Counted from the first letter of the stretch, positions 42,997-52,634 are shown. The stretch is DNA of 64,000 nt from Sphingomonas beigongshangi (GCF_016820445.1 NZ_JADHDT010000008.1:1-64000), one strand, 5' to 3'. Translations and numbers: made by a program. The notes: a model not told the origin generated them from the sequence alone.

Positions 42997-44498
42997 GCGA
43001 CGTCACGCCGCCCCGCATCGCGCCACGGCGCATCGTCGTTGCGGGCGGAGGCACCGCAGGCTGGATGGCGGCGGCGGCCCTGACCCGGACACTCGGGCGG
43101 ACGGCGACCGTGACGCTCGTCGAATCCGACGCCATCGGCACGGTCGGCGTCGGTGAATCGACGATCCCGCCGTTGATCACCTTCAACCGCCTGCTCGGGA
43201 TCAACGAGGCGGAGTTCATGGCCGCCACGCAGGCGACCTTCAAGCTGGGCATCCAGTTCGACGGCTGGAAGGGGCCGAACGACAGCTATTTCCATGCTTT
43301 CGGCCTGACCGGAAAGGACCATTGGGCGGCCGGCTTCCAGCATTTCTGGCTCGAAGGGCGTGCCCGCGGCCACGACCGGTCCTACGACGACTATTGCCTC
43401 GAACTGATGGCCGCGCGCGAGGGCAAGTTCGCGCACCTGCCCGACGACCGAATGAGCTACGCCTATCAGCTCGATTCGACGCTCTACGGCCGCTTCTTGC
43501 GCAAGATGGCGGAGGGCGACGGCGCCACCCGGATCGAGGGTCGCATCGCGCGGGTCGAGCTCGACGGCGAGAGCGGCGATATCGCGGCGCTCGTGCTCGA
43601 TGACGGCCAGCGCGTCGCCGGCGACCTGTTCCTCGACTGTACGGGCTTTCGCGCGCTGCTGATCGAACAGGCGCTGCACGTCGGGTATGACGACTGGACG
43701 CACTGGCTTCCCTGCGACGCCGCGATCGCGGTGCAGACCGAGAGCGTGCGCCCGCCCGTCCCCTATACGCGCGCCATGGCGCATGACGCCGGCTGGCAAT
43801 GGCGTATCCCGCTGCAGCACCGCGTCGGCAACGGCATCGTCTATTGCAGCCGCTACCTGACGCAGGACGCCGCGCTCGACCGCCTGCTCGGCAATGTCGA
43901 GGGCGCGGTACTCACCGAGCCCAACCGGCTGCGCTTCGTCACCGGCGCGCGGCGGAAGCAGTGGCATCGCAACTGTATCGCGATCGGCCTCGCCGGCGGT
44001 TTCATGGAGCCGCTGGAATCGACGAGCATCCATCTGATCCAGCGCGCGATCCTGCGCCTGATCCGGCTGTTGCCGCCCGGGCCGATTTCCGCGCACGACA
44101 TCGCCGAGTTCAACGACCAGCAACTCACCGACATGGAGCAGATCCGCGACTTCCTGATCCTCCATTACAAGGTCACCGAGCGCCGCGATTCCGCCTTCTG
44201 GCGGCAGTGCGCGGCGATGGATATCCCCGACAGCCTCGCGCAGAAGATCGGCCTGTTCCGCGAGACGGGGCGGGTCTTCCGCCGCAACGACGAGCTGTTC
44301 GCGGAGAACAGCTGGATCCAGGTCATGCTCGGCCAGGGTCTGACGCCGCTCACCCATCACCCGATCGCCGCCAAGCTGCCCGACGACGAGCTCGCCCGCT
44401 TCCTCGACGGGTTGCGGCAGGGCGTGGAGGCGACCGTACGCGGCCTGCCGCAGCATGCCGCCTATGTTTCGCGCTATTGCGGCGCGGCACCCGCCTGA
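42993..44498 (+). CDS. Flavin-dependent tryptophan halogenase-like protein
   Basis: A 501-aa flavin-dependent halogenase. FAD site: RIVVAGGGTAGWMAAAAL at 13-30. The halogenase motif WxWxIP is GWQWRIPLQHR, Trp268 to Pro273. The catalytic lysine that forms the haloamine in PrnA aligns with Lys84 in ATFKLGIQF, and the partner glutamate with Glu342 in FMEPLESTSIHLI. All key residues are kept, so activity is expected with a separate flavin reductase. It is not in an antibiotic cluster: SapC, a cupin-like protein, LacI and a TonB receptor surround it. Halogenases in this setting, including brominating ones from Xanthomonas-like loci, act on free indoles in vitro, but the natural substrate is unknown. 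Confidence 0.9.
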   Translation: MSDVTPPRIAPRRIVVAGGGTAGWMAAAALTRTLGRTATVTLVESDAIGTVGVGESTIPPLITFNRLLGINEAEFMAATQATFKLGIQFDGWKGPNDSYFHAFGLTGKDHWAAGFQHFWLEGRARGHDRSYDDYCLELMAAREGKFAHLPDDRMSYAYQLDSTLYGRFLRKMAEGDGATRIEGRIARVELDGESGDIAALVLDDGQRVAGDLFLDCTGFRALLIEQALHVGYDDWTHWLPCDAAIAVQTESVRPPVPYTRAMAHDAGWQWRIPLQHRVGNGIVYCSRYLTQDAALDRLLGNVEGAVLTEPNRLRFVTGARRKQWHRNCIAIGLAGGFMEPLESTSIHLIQRAILRLIRLLPPGPISAHDIAEFNDQQLTDMEQIRDFLILHYKVTERRDSAFWRQCAAMDIPDSLAQKIGLFRETGRVFRRNDELFAENSWIQVMLGQGLTPLTHHPIAAKLPDDELARFLDGLRQGVEATVRGLPQHAAYVSRYCGAAPA

Positions 44499-45556
44499 TG
44501 CCGCGGCGTCGCCAGGCGGTGACCATCCGCCACGTCGCCGCCGATGCCGGCGTCTCCCTCCAGACCGTCAGCCGCGTCATCAACAAGGAGCCGAACGTCC
44601 GGCCCGAGATGATGGATCGGGTGCGCGCGTCGATCGACAAGCTCGGCTACGTGCCGTCGATCGCCGCACAGCGCATGGGCGGATCGCGCTCCTATCTGAT
44701 CGTCGCGCTCAACGACCGCGATCGCACCATCGCGGACTGGCGCAACCGGCAGGGCGCCGACTGGGTCGACCAGATGATGCTGGGCGGCATGCTGACCTGC
44801 GCGGACCACGGCTATCGGCTGATCGTCGAACTCGTCGATACGCACAGCGACCATATCGCGCGCGAACTGATGGGCGCGATCGCCGCGTTGCAGCCCGACG
44901 GCGTCATCCTGACACCGCCGCATTCGGACAACCCGCAGATCACCGACCTGCTCGAGGCGCAGGGGATCAGCTTCGCCCGCATCGGCTCGCCCAAGCCGGG
45001 TCCGGGCTTTGCGGTGGCGATGGACGACGCCGGTGCCGCGCGCCTGGCGACGGAGCATCTGCTGGCGCTGGGCCATCGCCGCATCGGCTTCATCGCGGGA
45101 CCGCCCGACTATGAGCTGAGCGGGTGGCGAATCGACGGCTGGCAGGCCGCGATGGCGGCGGCCGGTCTCGAGACGGAAAGCCTGCTGCTGCGCGGCGACT
45201 TCGGTTACGCCTCCGGTCGCGAGGCAGCGACAGGGCTGCTCGCCTCGGCCGCTCCCCCGACGGCGATCATCGCCAGCAACGACCAGATGGCGTTGGCGAC
45301 GATGGAGGTGGCGCGGGAGCGCGGCCTCGCCGTTCCCGACGCGCTGTCGGTGGTCAGCTTCGACGACACTCCCATCGTACGCTTCGTCAGGCCGCCCCTG
45401 ACGGCGATTGTCCAGCCGATCGCCGACATGACCGCACGCGCCGTCGACCTGGTGATCGCGGAAAAGGCGGGTCGCCCCACCTCCCCTGATCCCGTGATCT
45501 TCTCGGCGACCTTGGTCGTTCGCGGGTCGACCGGAAGACCCGGGGATCGCCGCTAG
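44498..45556 (+). CDS. LacI-family transcriptional regulator
   Basis: A 352-aa repressor. The helix-turn-helix IRHVAADAGVSLQTVSRVIN with hinge-helix region SIDKLGYVPSIAAQRMGG is at about 10-58. The periplasmic-binding-protein-like sugar domain follows (GVILTPPHSDNPQ, LALGHRRIGFIAGPPD, PTAIIASNDQMALATMEVARE, LSVVSFDDTPIVRFVRPPLT). The ATG overlaps the halogenase stop (TGATG). The most likely targets are the two GTGAACGTTC palindromes between GH3 and the receptor, making this the local substrate-responsive repressor; this is inference from position and family. A hairpin straddles its stop codon. Confidence 0.93.
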   Translation: MPRRRQAVTIRHVAADAGVSLQTVSRVINKEPNVRPEMMDRVRASIDKLGYVPSIAAQRMGGSRSYLIVALNDRDRTIADWRNRQGADWVDQMMLGGMLTCADHGYRLIVELVDTHSDHIARELMGAIAALQPDGVILTPPHSDNPQITDLLEAQGISFARIGSPKPGPGFAVAMDDAGAARLATEHLLALGHRRIGFIAGPPDYELSGWRIDGWQAAMAAAGLETESLLLRGDFGYASGREAATGLLASAAPPTAIIASNDQMALATMEVARERGLAVPDALSVVSFDDTPIVRFVRPPLTAIVQPIADMTARAVDLVIAEKAGRPTSPDPVIFSATLVVRGSTGRPGDRR

Positions 45557-45567
45557 GGCGATCCCCG
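45541..45567 (+). terminator. Hairpin over the LacI stop codon
   Basis: CGGGGATCGCC at 45541-45551 pairs perfectly (11 bp) with GGCGATCCCCG at 45557-45567 around GCTAG, which includes the TAG stop. There is no T-run, so it may end transcription weakly or protect the 3' end. Confidence 0.6.
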
Positions 45568-45634
45568 TCCGCGCAGCAGCGGGCGCGTACCCCCCCCAGG
45601 GTTCGTGCCGACCGGTGCACGGAAAAGTGTCCGG

Positions 45635-45802
45635 TCAGAGGATGAGCGGCACACGCCCCCGGAATTGCGATTCCGATGCCGGAATGAGGTCGAGACTATG
45701 GGATATATGCGCTGCGGCCGTCCAAAGCGCACAGGCATCTGCGAGCGCGAGCGCCTCTTCGAGCCGATCTTTCAACAGTTCGATTTCCCGACAACGTTGC
45801 AT
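45635..45802 (-). CDS. Small ORF, 55 aa, unrecognised
   Basis: A leftward ATG at 45802 follows TGGAGGGG with 3-5 nt spacing, a strong Shine-Dalgarno. The product begins MQRCREIELLKDRLEEALAL, an amphipathic helix with heptad-like Leu/Ile spacing, and ends FRGRVPLIL. There is no signal peptide. It lies alone in a 534-nt gap, antisense to nothing known. The good ribosome site and helix pattern favour a real gene. No family is recognised; small cytosolic helical proteins of this size in sphingomonads are often annotated only as hypothetical. Confidence 0.5.
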   Translation of the reverse strand: MQRCREIELLKDRLEEALALADACALWTAAAHISHSLDLIPASESQFRGRVPLIL

Positions 45803-46090
45803 GAACCCCTCCACTACAATCGATTGCCTATAGGTTCGTTTTAAGGACTGAAATCTTTCCGCAATCTTACAACCCGACCCTAAATGGCGGATTCTACCCC
45901 TGCCGATCAGGGATTCGTGGTTAATTCGCGCCTTCTATTCAGAGGCTTACGTTCCGTATCGGGACACGGGACCCTATGGGGCGATCGAGCATCGGTCTGC
46001 GGCGCATGTTCGGCCGAGATGCGGCTGCGCTGCCTCCGCCATTCGCTGCCCCATCGCACGCGGTTCGATCCCGATGTATGGCGCGTCCCC
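45803..46090. other. Intergenic region upstream of the FAD oxidoreductase gene
   Basis: AT-richer on its left side (45820-45900), where promoters for the small leftward ORF and the rightward FAD gene could lie. An open frame from 45884 runs in frame into the oxidoreductase, but its first 69 codons are Arg/Cys/Ser-rich without conserved features, so I treat it as non-coding. No other site is seen. Confidence 0.4.
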
Positions 46091-47704
46091 ATGATCCGCG
46101 TGACCGAACTCAAGCTGCCCCTGCACCATGCCGACGAAGCCCTTCCCGCCGCGATCATCCGCCGGCTTCGTATCACCCCGCGCGACCTGATCCGCTTCAC
46201 CGTCGCGCGGCGCGGCCACGATGCGCGCGATCAGGCCGACATCCAGCTCGTCTATTCCGTGGACGTCGCGGTGAAGAACGAGGGCGCCGTGCTCGCACGC
46301 TTCCGCCGCGACCGCGACGTCGGACCGACACCCGATACCCGCTATCGGCCGCCGGCGCCGCCGCCGTCCGGCGCACAGCGGCCCGTCGTGATCGGCGCAG
46401 GCCCTTGCGGCCTCTTCGCGGCGCTGATCCTCGCCCAGTCAGGTTATCGTCCCATCCTGCTCGAGCGGGGCAAACTGGTGCGCGAGCGGACGAAAGACAC
46501 CTGGGGCCTGTGGCGCAAGAGCGTGCTGAACCCAGAATCGAACGTCCAATATGGCGAAGGCGGCGCCGGCACCTTCTCCGACGGCAAATTGTACAGCCGC
46601 ATCAAGGATCCCCGTCACCTGAACCGCAAGGTGCTGACCGAATTCGTCAAGGCGGGCGCGCCGGAGGAGATCCTGACGGAGGCGCACCCGCACATCGGCA
46701 CCTTTCGCCTGGTGACCATGGTTGAGAGCCTGCGCGAAAGCATCGAGGCGCTGGGCGGTGAATATCGCTTCCAGACGCGCGTCGACGGACTGGACGTCCA
46801 CACCGACGCCACCGGCGAGCGGCGTCTGCGCGGGCTGCACCTGCACGACGGATCGTATCTGGCGGCGAGCCATGTCGTCATGGCGATCGGCCATAGCGCC
46901 CGCGACACCTTCGCGATGCTTCAGGAGGCGGGTGTCTTCGTCGAGGCCAAGCCCTTCTCGATCGGCGTGCGGATCGAACATCCGCAAAGCTGGATCGACC
47001 GCGCACGGTTCGGACAGGATGCCGGAAACCGCATCCTGGGCGCGGCCGAATACCACATTTCGCACCATTGTTCGAACGGTCGCACCGTCTACAGCTTCTG
47101 CATGTGCCCGGGCGGCACCGTCGTCGCCGCCACCTCGGAAGAGGGACGCGTCGCGACCAACGGCATGAGCCAGTATTCGCGCAACGAGCGCAATGCCAAT
47201 TCCGGCTTCGTCGTCGCGATCGATCCGGCCCGCGATTTTCCGGGCGACCCGCTCGCCGGTCTGGCGCTGCAACGGGACCTGGAGTCGCGCGCGTTCGTCG
47301 CGGGCGGCTCGAACTATCGGGCGCCGGCGCAGCGGGTCGGCGACTTCCTGGCGGGACGCCCGTCGACGAGCCTGGGCAGCGTCGTCCCCTCGTACCGCCC
47401 CGGCGTAACGCCGACGGACCTCGCCGCCTGCCTGCCCGACTTCGCCATCGCGGCGATGCGCGAAGCGATCCCCGTCTTCGGTCGCCAGATCGCGGGCTAT
47501 GATCATCCCGACGTGGTGATGACGGGCGTGGAGACGCGCACCTCCTCCCCCGTTCGCTTCACCCGCGGCGACGACTTCCAGAGCGTCAACACGATCGGCC
47601 TGTTCCCGGCGGGCGAAGGCGCGGGTTATGCGGGCGGCATCCTGTCCGCCGCGGTCGACGGCATCAAGGTGGCAGAGGCGGTGGCGGCGAGCATGGCGGC
47701 ATGA
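46091..47704 (+). CDS. FAD-dependent oxidoreductase, COG2509-like
   Basis: A 537-aa flavoprotein. The N-terminal ~90 residues ([20 protein letters not shown], and [20 protein letters not shown]) form a small domain typical of this uncharacterised dehydrogenase group. The dinucleotide-binding site is [20 protein letters not shown] at 99-118. Further family blocks are [41 protein letters not shown] and [20 protein letters not shown] near the C-terminus, which closes the FAD pocket. The ATG at 46091 is chosen because conservation begins there. It is translationally coupled to the rluE-like gene (ATGA). Substrate and physiological role are unknown. Confidence 0.88.
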   Translation: MIRVTELKLPLHHADEALPAAIIRRLRITPRDLIRFTVARRGHDARDQADIQLVYSVDVAVKNEGAVLARFRRDRDVGPTPDTRYRPPAPPPSGAQRPVVIGAGPCGLFAALILAQSGYRPILLERGKLVRERTKDTWGLWRKSVLNPESNVQYGEGGAGTFSDGKLYSRIKDPRHLNRKVLTEFVKAGAPEEILTEAHPHIGTFRLVTMVESLRESIEALGGEYRFQTRVDGLDVHTDATGERRLRGLHLHDGSYLAASHVVMAIGHSARDTFAMLQEAGVFVEAKPFSIGVRIEHPQSWIDRARFGQDAGNRILGAAEYHISHHCSNGRTVYSFCMCPGGTVVAATSEEGRVATNGMSQYSRNERNANSGFVVAIDPARDFPGDPLAGLALQRDLESRAFVAGGSNYRAPAQRVGDFLAGRPSTSLGSVVPSYRPGVTPTDLAACLPDFAIAAMREAIPVFGRQIAGYDHPDVVMTGVETRTSSPVRFTRGDDFQSVNTIGLFPAGEGAGYAGGILSAAVDGIKVAEAVAASMAA

Positions 47705-48240
47705 CGCTGATCGCGTTCAACAAGCCCTATGACGTGCTCAGCCAGTTCACGGACCGGAACGCTGCGACGAGCCGCGCAACCTTGTCAGCCTATATCGACC
47801 TGCCAAACGTCTATCCGGCGGGACGGCTCGATCGCGACAGCGAGGGACTGTTGCTCCTGACCGACGACGGCCGGCTGCAGGCACGGATCGCAGACCCGAA
47901 GTTCAAGCTGCCCAAGACCTACCTCGTCCAGGTGGAGCGCGAACCGGACGCGGCGGCCCTCGCTGCCCTGCGTCGCGGCGTGATGCTGAAGGACGGCCCC
48001 ACCCGCCCCGCCGAGGTCGAGCGGATCGACGATCCGGCGCTCTGGCCGCGCGTGCCACCGATCCGCGTCCGCGCCACCATTCCCGATTGCTGGCTGCGTC
48101 TGACGATCCGGGAGGGGCGTAACCGGCAGGTGCGTCGGATGACCGCGGCGGTCGGCCATCCGACCTTGCGGCTGATACGCTGGCGGATCGGCGATTGGAC
48201 GCTCGACGGCCTCGCCCCCGGCGCCTGGCGCGTCGCGTGA
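47701..48240 (+). CDS. rluE: RluE-type 23S rRNA pseudouridine synthase
   Basis: A 179-aa pseudouridine synthase of the RsuA/RluB/E/F group. It starts [18 protein letters not shown], and the catalytic aspartate is Asp44 in [20 protein letters not shown]. The RNA-contacting motifs PKTYLVQVE and [22 protein letters not shown] follow. It lacks the N-terminal S4 domain, which is the normal state for RluE. RluE makes pseudouridine in 23S rRNA; which position is modified here is taken from family knowledge. The ATG overlaps the previous stop (ATGA) and its own TGA overlaps the GTG of the RNase H-like gene. Confidence 0.9.
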   Translation: MTLIAFNKPYDVLSQFTDRNAATSRATLSAYIDLPNVYPAGRLDRDSEGLLLLTDDGRLQARIADPKFKLPKTYLVQVEREPDAAALAALRRGVMLKDGPTRPAEVERIDDPALWPRVPPIRVRATIPDCWLRLTIREGRNRQVRRMTAAVGHPTLRLIRWRIGDWTLDGLAPGAWRVA

Positions 48241-48590
48241 AGATCTTCTTCGACGGTGGCCTGCGGCCCGCCGGCATGGAGACGGCGGTCGTCGCGGCGG
48301 GGCAAAGCCACATCCGATGCGACCTCGGCCCCGGCACCAGCATGGACGCCGAATGGCTCGCGCTGCTCGCCGCGGCGTCGCTGGCCGGGGCGCGCCAATG
48401 GGAAAAGGTGGTCCTGCTGGGCGATGCTGCGGCGGTGATCGCTCAGGCGAATGGGGACGTGCGCTGCCCGCCGGCCTATCGCCACCATCAGGCGGCCTAC
48501 CATGCCCTGGGTGGCCGATGGCGCCTGCGCTACGTCAAGCGCACGCAAAATCTCGCCGGCATCGCGCTGGCGGCGCTGCACGGCCGGTAG
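48237..48590 (+). CDS. RNase H-like protein, 117 aa
   Basis: A small protein with the RNase H fold pattern. It begins (V/M)[18 protein letters not shown] with Asp6, has [15 protein letters not shown] with Glu39, and [15 protein letters not shown] with Asp63; these three match the first three catalytic acids of RNase HI. The fourth Asp is not evident. It is shorter than RNase HI (about 150 aa) and lacks the basic handle. The GTG start at 48237 overlaps the rluE stop as GTGA, which decides it. Possible roles are RNA:DNA hybrid cleavage or an inactive nucleic-acid-binding relative. Confidence 0.7.
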   Translation: MKIFFDGGLRPAGMETAVVAAGQSHIRCDLGPGTSMDAEWLALLAAASLAGARQWEKVVLLGDAAAVIAQANGDVRCPPAYRHHQAAYHALGGRWRLRYVKRTQNLAGIALAALHGR

Positions 48591-48681
48591 GCCGTCGATG
48601 GCCAAACATGGCGTGCCGAGGACGTCTTTGTCATCATCCCGCCATGGCCCTGCCCCGGTTCGCCGCCTATGAACCGCGGCC

Positions 48682-51057
48682 ATGGTCCGCTCGCTCGTCC
48701 GTGTCCTCGCGTCCGTCGCCCTGCCCGCCGCCCTCTTCGTTGCGCCCGTCGCGGCGAGCGCGCAGGGGAACAGCTTCGATCTGGCCGGCCCGGACGTCTC
48801 CGTCACCGTGCACCGGGGTGGCCGCTCGCTGCCGCTACCGCAGGTGCCCTCGCTCCAGCCCGGCGACCGCCTCGTCGCGCGGGCGCTGCTGCCGGCAGAT
48901 CAGTCCGCACATTACGTTCTGATGGTCGCCTTTTTGCGCGGCGCGACGAACCCGCCGCCAAAGGACTGGTTCTATGCGGTGGAGAGCTGGCGGCGGAAGA
49001 AGAACGTGCTCGATATCGCGGTGCCGCAGGGCGCGCGCCAGGCGGTGCTGCTGCTCGCACCGCAGGCTGGCGGCGGCTTCGACTCAGTGCGCGACGCGGT
49101 GCGCGGCCGCCCCGGCATCTTCGTTCGCGCGGCGCAGGATCTGTACCAGGCTTCGCTCGACCGCGCCCGGCTCGACACCTTCGTCGACGCGATCGGCAGG
49201 ATCGGCGATGCGGACCCCGAACGGCTGGGCAAGGCGGCGCCGGTGCTCGCCAACATGCTGCGCATCAAGTTCAACGCCGACTGTCTCGCCAGGCCGCGCG
49301 ACCAGCAGGCGGAATGCCTGACGCAGAACCGCGACGACCTCGTCCTCAACGCCCAGCGCGGCGCGACGCTGACCGACACGCTGACCGGCGCACCCGTCGA
49401 CCTCGCCTATCAGGTCGCGGCCACGCCCGAGGGGGGCGCCGGCTATTACAGTCCCTATATCGGCCTTGTGCGCGACGTGGCGAAGCTGTTCGGGGCGTTC
49501 CGCAGCGCGCAATACCAGTATCTGCCGACGCTGGCGCTCGGACGCGGCGAGGCAACCCATCTTCTGCTCAACAGCGCGCCTTCGTTCCAGAACCCGCGCT
49601 CGGTGCTGGTCGTGCCGATGCCGCCGATCGGTGCGGCGCCAGCGCCGCTCTGGCGGGCGGGCTCGGCCGCGCCGGTGTGCCTCGCGCGGCCGGACCTCGT
49701 CATGCCGATCGACGACGCGTCGCTGCTCTTCGCCACGCGATACGCGCGCGATCTCCGGCTGCACCTCGTCGGCGACGGCGGCCGCACGGCCGATCTGCCG
49801 GTCGTGCCGGACGCGGAAGGCGGCGGCATCCGCCTCGCGCCGGGCACCGCGCTGCCGGTGTCGGGTCCGATCCGCCAGGCGGTGTTGCAGGGCGAGTGGG
49901 GATTCGATCCGTTCACCGGGCCGCGCCTCCCCGTTCAATATGGCGGCGATGGCACATGGACGCCGCGACCCGATGCCACCGTCGTCGTCGGACGCGAACA
50001 GCCGCTGGTGCTGACCGGCGAGTCCTCCGCCTGCGTATCGCAAGCGACGCTGAGGCTTGCCGACGGCGAGACGCGACCCGTGCCGTGGAAGGCCGTCGCG
50101 CCCGATCGGGCCGAGGCGCAGCTGCCGCTCGCCGGTGCGAAGCCGGGCACGCTGTCGCTGGCGATCACCCGCTTCGGCACCACGGCGCCCGACACCATCA
50201 CGCTGACCGCCCGTGCCGAGGCGAGCCGGCTCGATCGTTTCTTCATCCATCAGGGCGACCGGGCTGGCGTGCTGGAGGGCACCAGGCTCGACCAGGTCGC
50301 GTCGCTCGACCTGGGCGGGCGACATTTCGTCGCGACCACGCTCACGCGCGGGGACCGCGGCGATCGCCTGGACCTCGTCGCAGACGGGACCCCTGCCGCG
50401 ACCGACGCGCGGACCGCCCTGGTCCGGCTGCGGGACGGCCGCTCCGCCAGCGTCGCCGCGATCATCGCCCCGGCGCGCCCCGCCGCGACGATCGTCCACC
50501 GCGCGGTGACCGCGCCGGCCCAGCCTGCGACGCTGCCGATCGTGCTGCCCGATGGCGTCATGCCGGTGGACGGCACGCTCGCCGTGTCGCTCCGCCTGGC
50601 CGGGGGCACATCGACCGAGGATGCGATCGAGGTCGCGTCGGACGACGCCGCCGCGACGCTGACTGCCGCGTCGGGTGCGATCCAGCGGGTCGGCGACGAT
50701 ATCGCCGTGGCCCGCTTCGTGCCGCGATCGCTCCTCGGCGCCACGGCTTCGGGGGCGCTGCGCTACCGCGTACGGCGGGGGGATGCGACGGGGGATTGGC
50801 AGCCGCTCGTCCAGACCGTGCGACTGCCGGTCCTGACCGGCCTATCCTGTCCTGACACGACCGGCGAGTGCACGCTGGCCGGGCGCGACCTGTTCCTCGC
50901 CACCGCGGTCGGCGATACGCCCGACCTCGCAAAGGCGGTGGCGCTGCCGCCCGGCTTCGTCGGCAGCTCGGTCGCCGTACCCAGACCCGCCGGCCACGCG
51001 CTCTACATCCGGCTGGCCGATGCACCGGGCGCCATCGCGACGGTATCCCTCCCCTGA
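48682..51057 (+). CDS. Large exported protein of unknown function (791 aa)
   Basis: I do not recognise the family. A signal peptide is clear (MVRSLVRVLASVALPAALFV, then APVAASAQ). The rest looks all-beta with several Ig- or beta-sandwich-like sections: VSVTVHRGGRSLPLPQVPSLQPGDRL near the start, and alternating strands with 'LRLADGETRPVPW', 'ALVRLRDGRSASV' and 'LRYRVRRGDATGDWQ' later. A helical patch at about 140-215 carries paired cysteines (NADCLARPRDQQAECLTQN). No catalytic motif or membrane anchor is visible, so it is probably periplasmic or surface-exposed. The next gene is GH27 in the same direction, 89 nt on; a structural or adhesive role is only a guess. Confidence 0.7.
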   Translation: MVRSLVRVLASVALPAALFVAPVAASAQGNSFDLAGPDVSVTVHRGGRSLPLPQVPSLQPGDRLVARALLPADQSAHYVLMVAFLRGATNPPPKDWFYAVESWRRKKNVLDIAVPQGARQAVLLLAPQAGGGFDSVRDAVRGRPGIFVRAAQDLYQASLDRARLDTFVDAIGRIGDADPERLGKAAPVLANMLRIKFNADCLARPRDQQAECLTQNRDDLVLNAQRGATLTDTLTGAPVDLAYQVAATPEGGAGYYSPYIGLVRDVAKLFGAFRSAQYQYLPTLALGRGEATHLLLNSAPSFQNPRSVLVVPMPPIGAAPAPLWRAGSAAPVCLARPDLVMPIDDASLLFATRYARDLRLHLVGDGGRTADLPVVPDAEGGGIRLAPGTALPVSGPIRQAVLQGEWGFDPFTGPRLPVQYGGDGTWTPRPDATVVVGREQPLVLTGESSACVSQATLRLADGETRPVPWKAVAPDRAEAQLPLAGAKPGTLSLAITRFGTTAPDTITLTARAEASRLDRFFIHQGDRAGVLEGTRLDQVASLDLGGRHFVATTLTRGDRGDRLDLVADGTPAATDARTALVRLRDGRSASVAAIIAPARPAATIVHRAVTAPAQPATLPIVLPDGVMPVDGTLAVSLRLAGGTSTEDAIEVASDDAAATLTAASGAIQRVGDDIAVARFVPRSLLGATASGALRYRVRRGDATGDWQPLVQTVRLPVLTGLSCPDTTGECTLAGRDLFLATAVGDTPDLAKAVALPPGFVGSSVAVPRPAGHALYIRLADAPGAIATVSLP

Positions 51058-51146
51058 CGCGTTCCCCGCGCGCGATTGACCCCGCGGCGGCGCGATATAT
51101 AGTCAGACATAACAAGTGCCGGCTGGCGACGGGGGGAGCGAATCCG

Positions 51147-52490
51147 ATGGCTGCTATGTCTCGTCGCACTTTGCTGGGCGGGATGGCCGCGACCCCCGCC
51201 CTGCCCACGCTGGCGTCCGCGTCTGGGGCGGCGACCGCTGCGCGCCCCCTGGCGCCGACTCCGCCGATGGGGTGGAACAGCTGGAACAGCTTCGCCGTGA
51301 CCATCACCGAGGCGCAGGCACGCGACACGGCCGCGATCATGGCGCGCCTGCTTCGCCCCGCCGGCTACGACATCTTCACGATCGATCATCAATGGTATGA
51401 CCCGCGCGCGAAGGGCTATGCCTACAACGCCGATATCGTGCCGGTGATGGACGGCTTCGGGCGGTTCCAGCCCGACCCCGTGCGCTTCCCTTCGGCCGCG
51501 GGCGGCACGGGCTTCGCGCGCCTCGCGCGTGACATCCATGCGATGGGGCTGCGCTTCGGTATCCATCGCATGCGTGGCATCCCGCGCGCGGCGGTGGCGG
51601 CGAACCTGCCGGTGTTCGGCACCCAGTATCGCTCGCGCGACATCGCGGATACGTCGAGCACCTGCTCGTGGAACGTCGACATGTACGGCGTCGACATGAC
51701 CAGGCCGGGCGCCCAGGCCTATTACGACGGCGTCTTCGCCGAATATGCCCGCTGGGGCGTCGATTTCGTCAAGGTCGACGATCTCAGCCGTCCCTATGAC
51801 GCGCACGCGCCGGAGATCGAGGCGATCGCCCGCGCGATCGACCGTAGCGGGCGGCCGATGATCCTCAGCATGTCGCCCGGCGAAACCCCGGTGGTGCGCG
51901 GCGACCACGCCCGCCGCCATGCGCAGATGTGGCGCATCTCCGACGATTTCTGGGACGACTGGAGCCTGCTGGAGGCGCAGTTCGTCCGGCTGGAGAACTG
52001 GAACCCCTATATGGGCGACGGCCGCTGGCCCGACGCGGACATGCTGCCGCTCGGCCGGCTGGCGATGGGACAGCGCGACACCCGCTTCACCCCCGACGAG
52101 CAGCGCACGGTGATGACCCTGTGGTCGATCGCGCGCTCGCCGCTGATCATGGGAGGCGACCTTCGCCACCTCGACGCGGCGACGACCGCCCTGCTGACGA
52201 ATCCGGAGGTGATCGCGGTGAACCAGGCCTCGCACGCCAACCGGCCCCATTTCGTCGAGGATTATACGCGCATCTGGTCGGCCAAGGCGCCGAACGGCGA
52301 CACCTATCTGGCGCTGTTCAACACGGGCAAGGATGCGCGCGAGATCACCCTGCCGCTGGCCGCCATCGGCATGCGGCGCGCCGCAGTGCGCGACCTGTGG
52401 GCCCGGCGCGACGACGGCATGGCAAATGGCAAGGTCGAACGACGGATTCCGCCGCACGGCGCCGGCCTGTACCGCCTGACGCGCGCCTAG
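51147..52490 (+). CDS. Exported GH27-family alpha-galactosidase-like enzyme
   Basis: A 447-aa family 27 glycoside hydrolase. The N-terminus MAAMSRRTLLGGMAATPALP has a twin-arginine-like signal (SRRTLLGG). The catalytic domain starts TPPMGWNSWNSFAVTIT, the GH27 opening. The nucleophile is Asp211 in DFVKVDDLS and the acid/base is Asp266 or Asp267 in WRISDDFWDDW. The C-terminal beta domain (TYLALFNTGKDAREITLPLA) is complete. The ATG at 51147 follows GGGGGGAG. The family includes alpha-galactosidases, alpha-N-acetylgalactosaminidases and arabinopyranosidases. The next gene is a TonB receptor, 144 nt on, suggesting a glycan-uptake pair. Confidence 0.92.
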   Translation: MAAMSRRTLLGGMAATPALPTLASASGAATAARPLAPTPPMGWNSWNSFAVTITEAQARDTAAIMARLLRPAGYDIFTIDHQWYDPRAKGYAYNADIVPVMDGFGRFQPDPVRFPSAAGGTGFARLARDIHAMGLRFGIHRMRGIPRAAVAANLPVFGTQYRSRDIADTSSTCSWNVDMYGVDMTRPGAQAYYDGVFAEYARWGVDFVKVDDLSRPYDAHAPEIEAIARAIDRSGRPMILSMSPGETPVVRGDHARRHAQMWRISDDFWDDWSLLEAQFVRLENWNPYMGDGRWPDADMLPLGRLAMGQRDTRFTPDEQRTVMTLWSIARSPLIMGGDLRHLDAATTALLTNPEVIAVNQASHANRPHFVEDYTRIWSAKAPNGDTYLALFNTGKDAREITLPLAAIGMRRAAVRDLWARRDDGMANGKVERRIPPHGAGLYRLTRA

Positions 52491-52634
52491 GCGCGAACCG
52501 GAACGATTCATCCGGAATGAAGCAATCAATTGGAAAATCGCGTTTTCTGCCCGGGCAGTTAACGCGTCCTTGAGCATTTTGCCGCCACATCCCGACCCCG
52601 GAATGACAACCGAACCAGGGGTGGGGCTAGATTG

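Noticed and set aside
42993..44498. Halogenase as part of a halogenated antibiotic biosynthetic cluster
   Set aside because: No polyketide, nonribosomal peptide or tailoring genes are nearby. The neighbours are glycan-uptake and regulator genes.
45884..46090. N-terminal extension of the FAD oxidoreductase
   Set aside because: The 69 extra codons are Cys/Arg/Ser-rich and unlike the family, whose conserved start is at the ATG at 46091.
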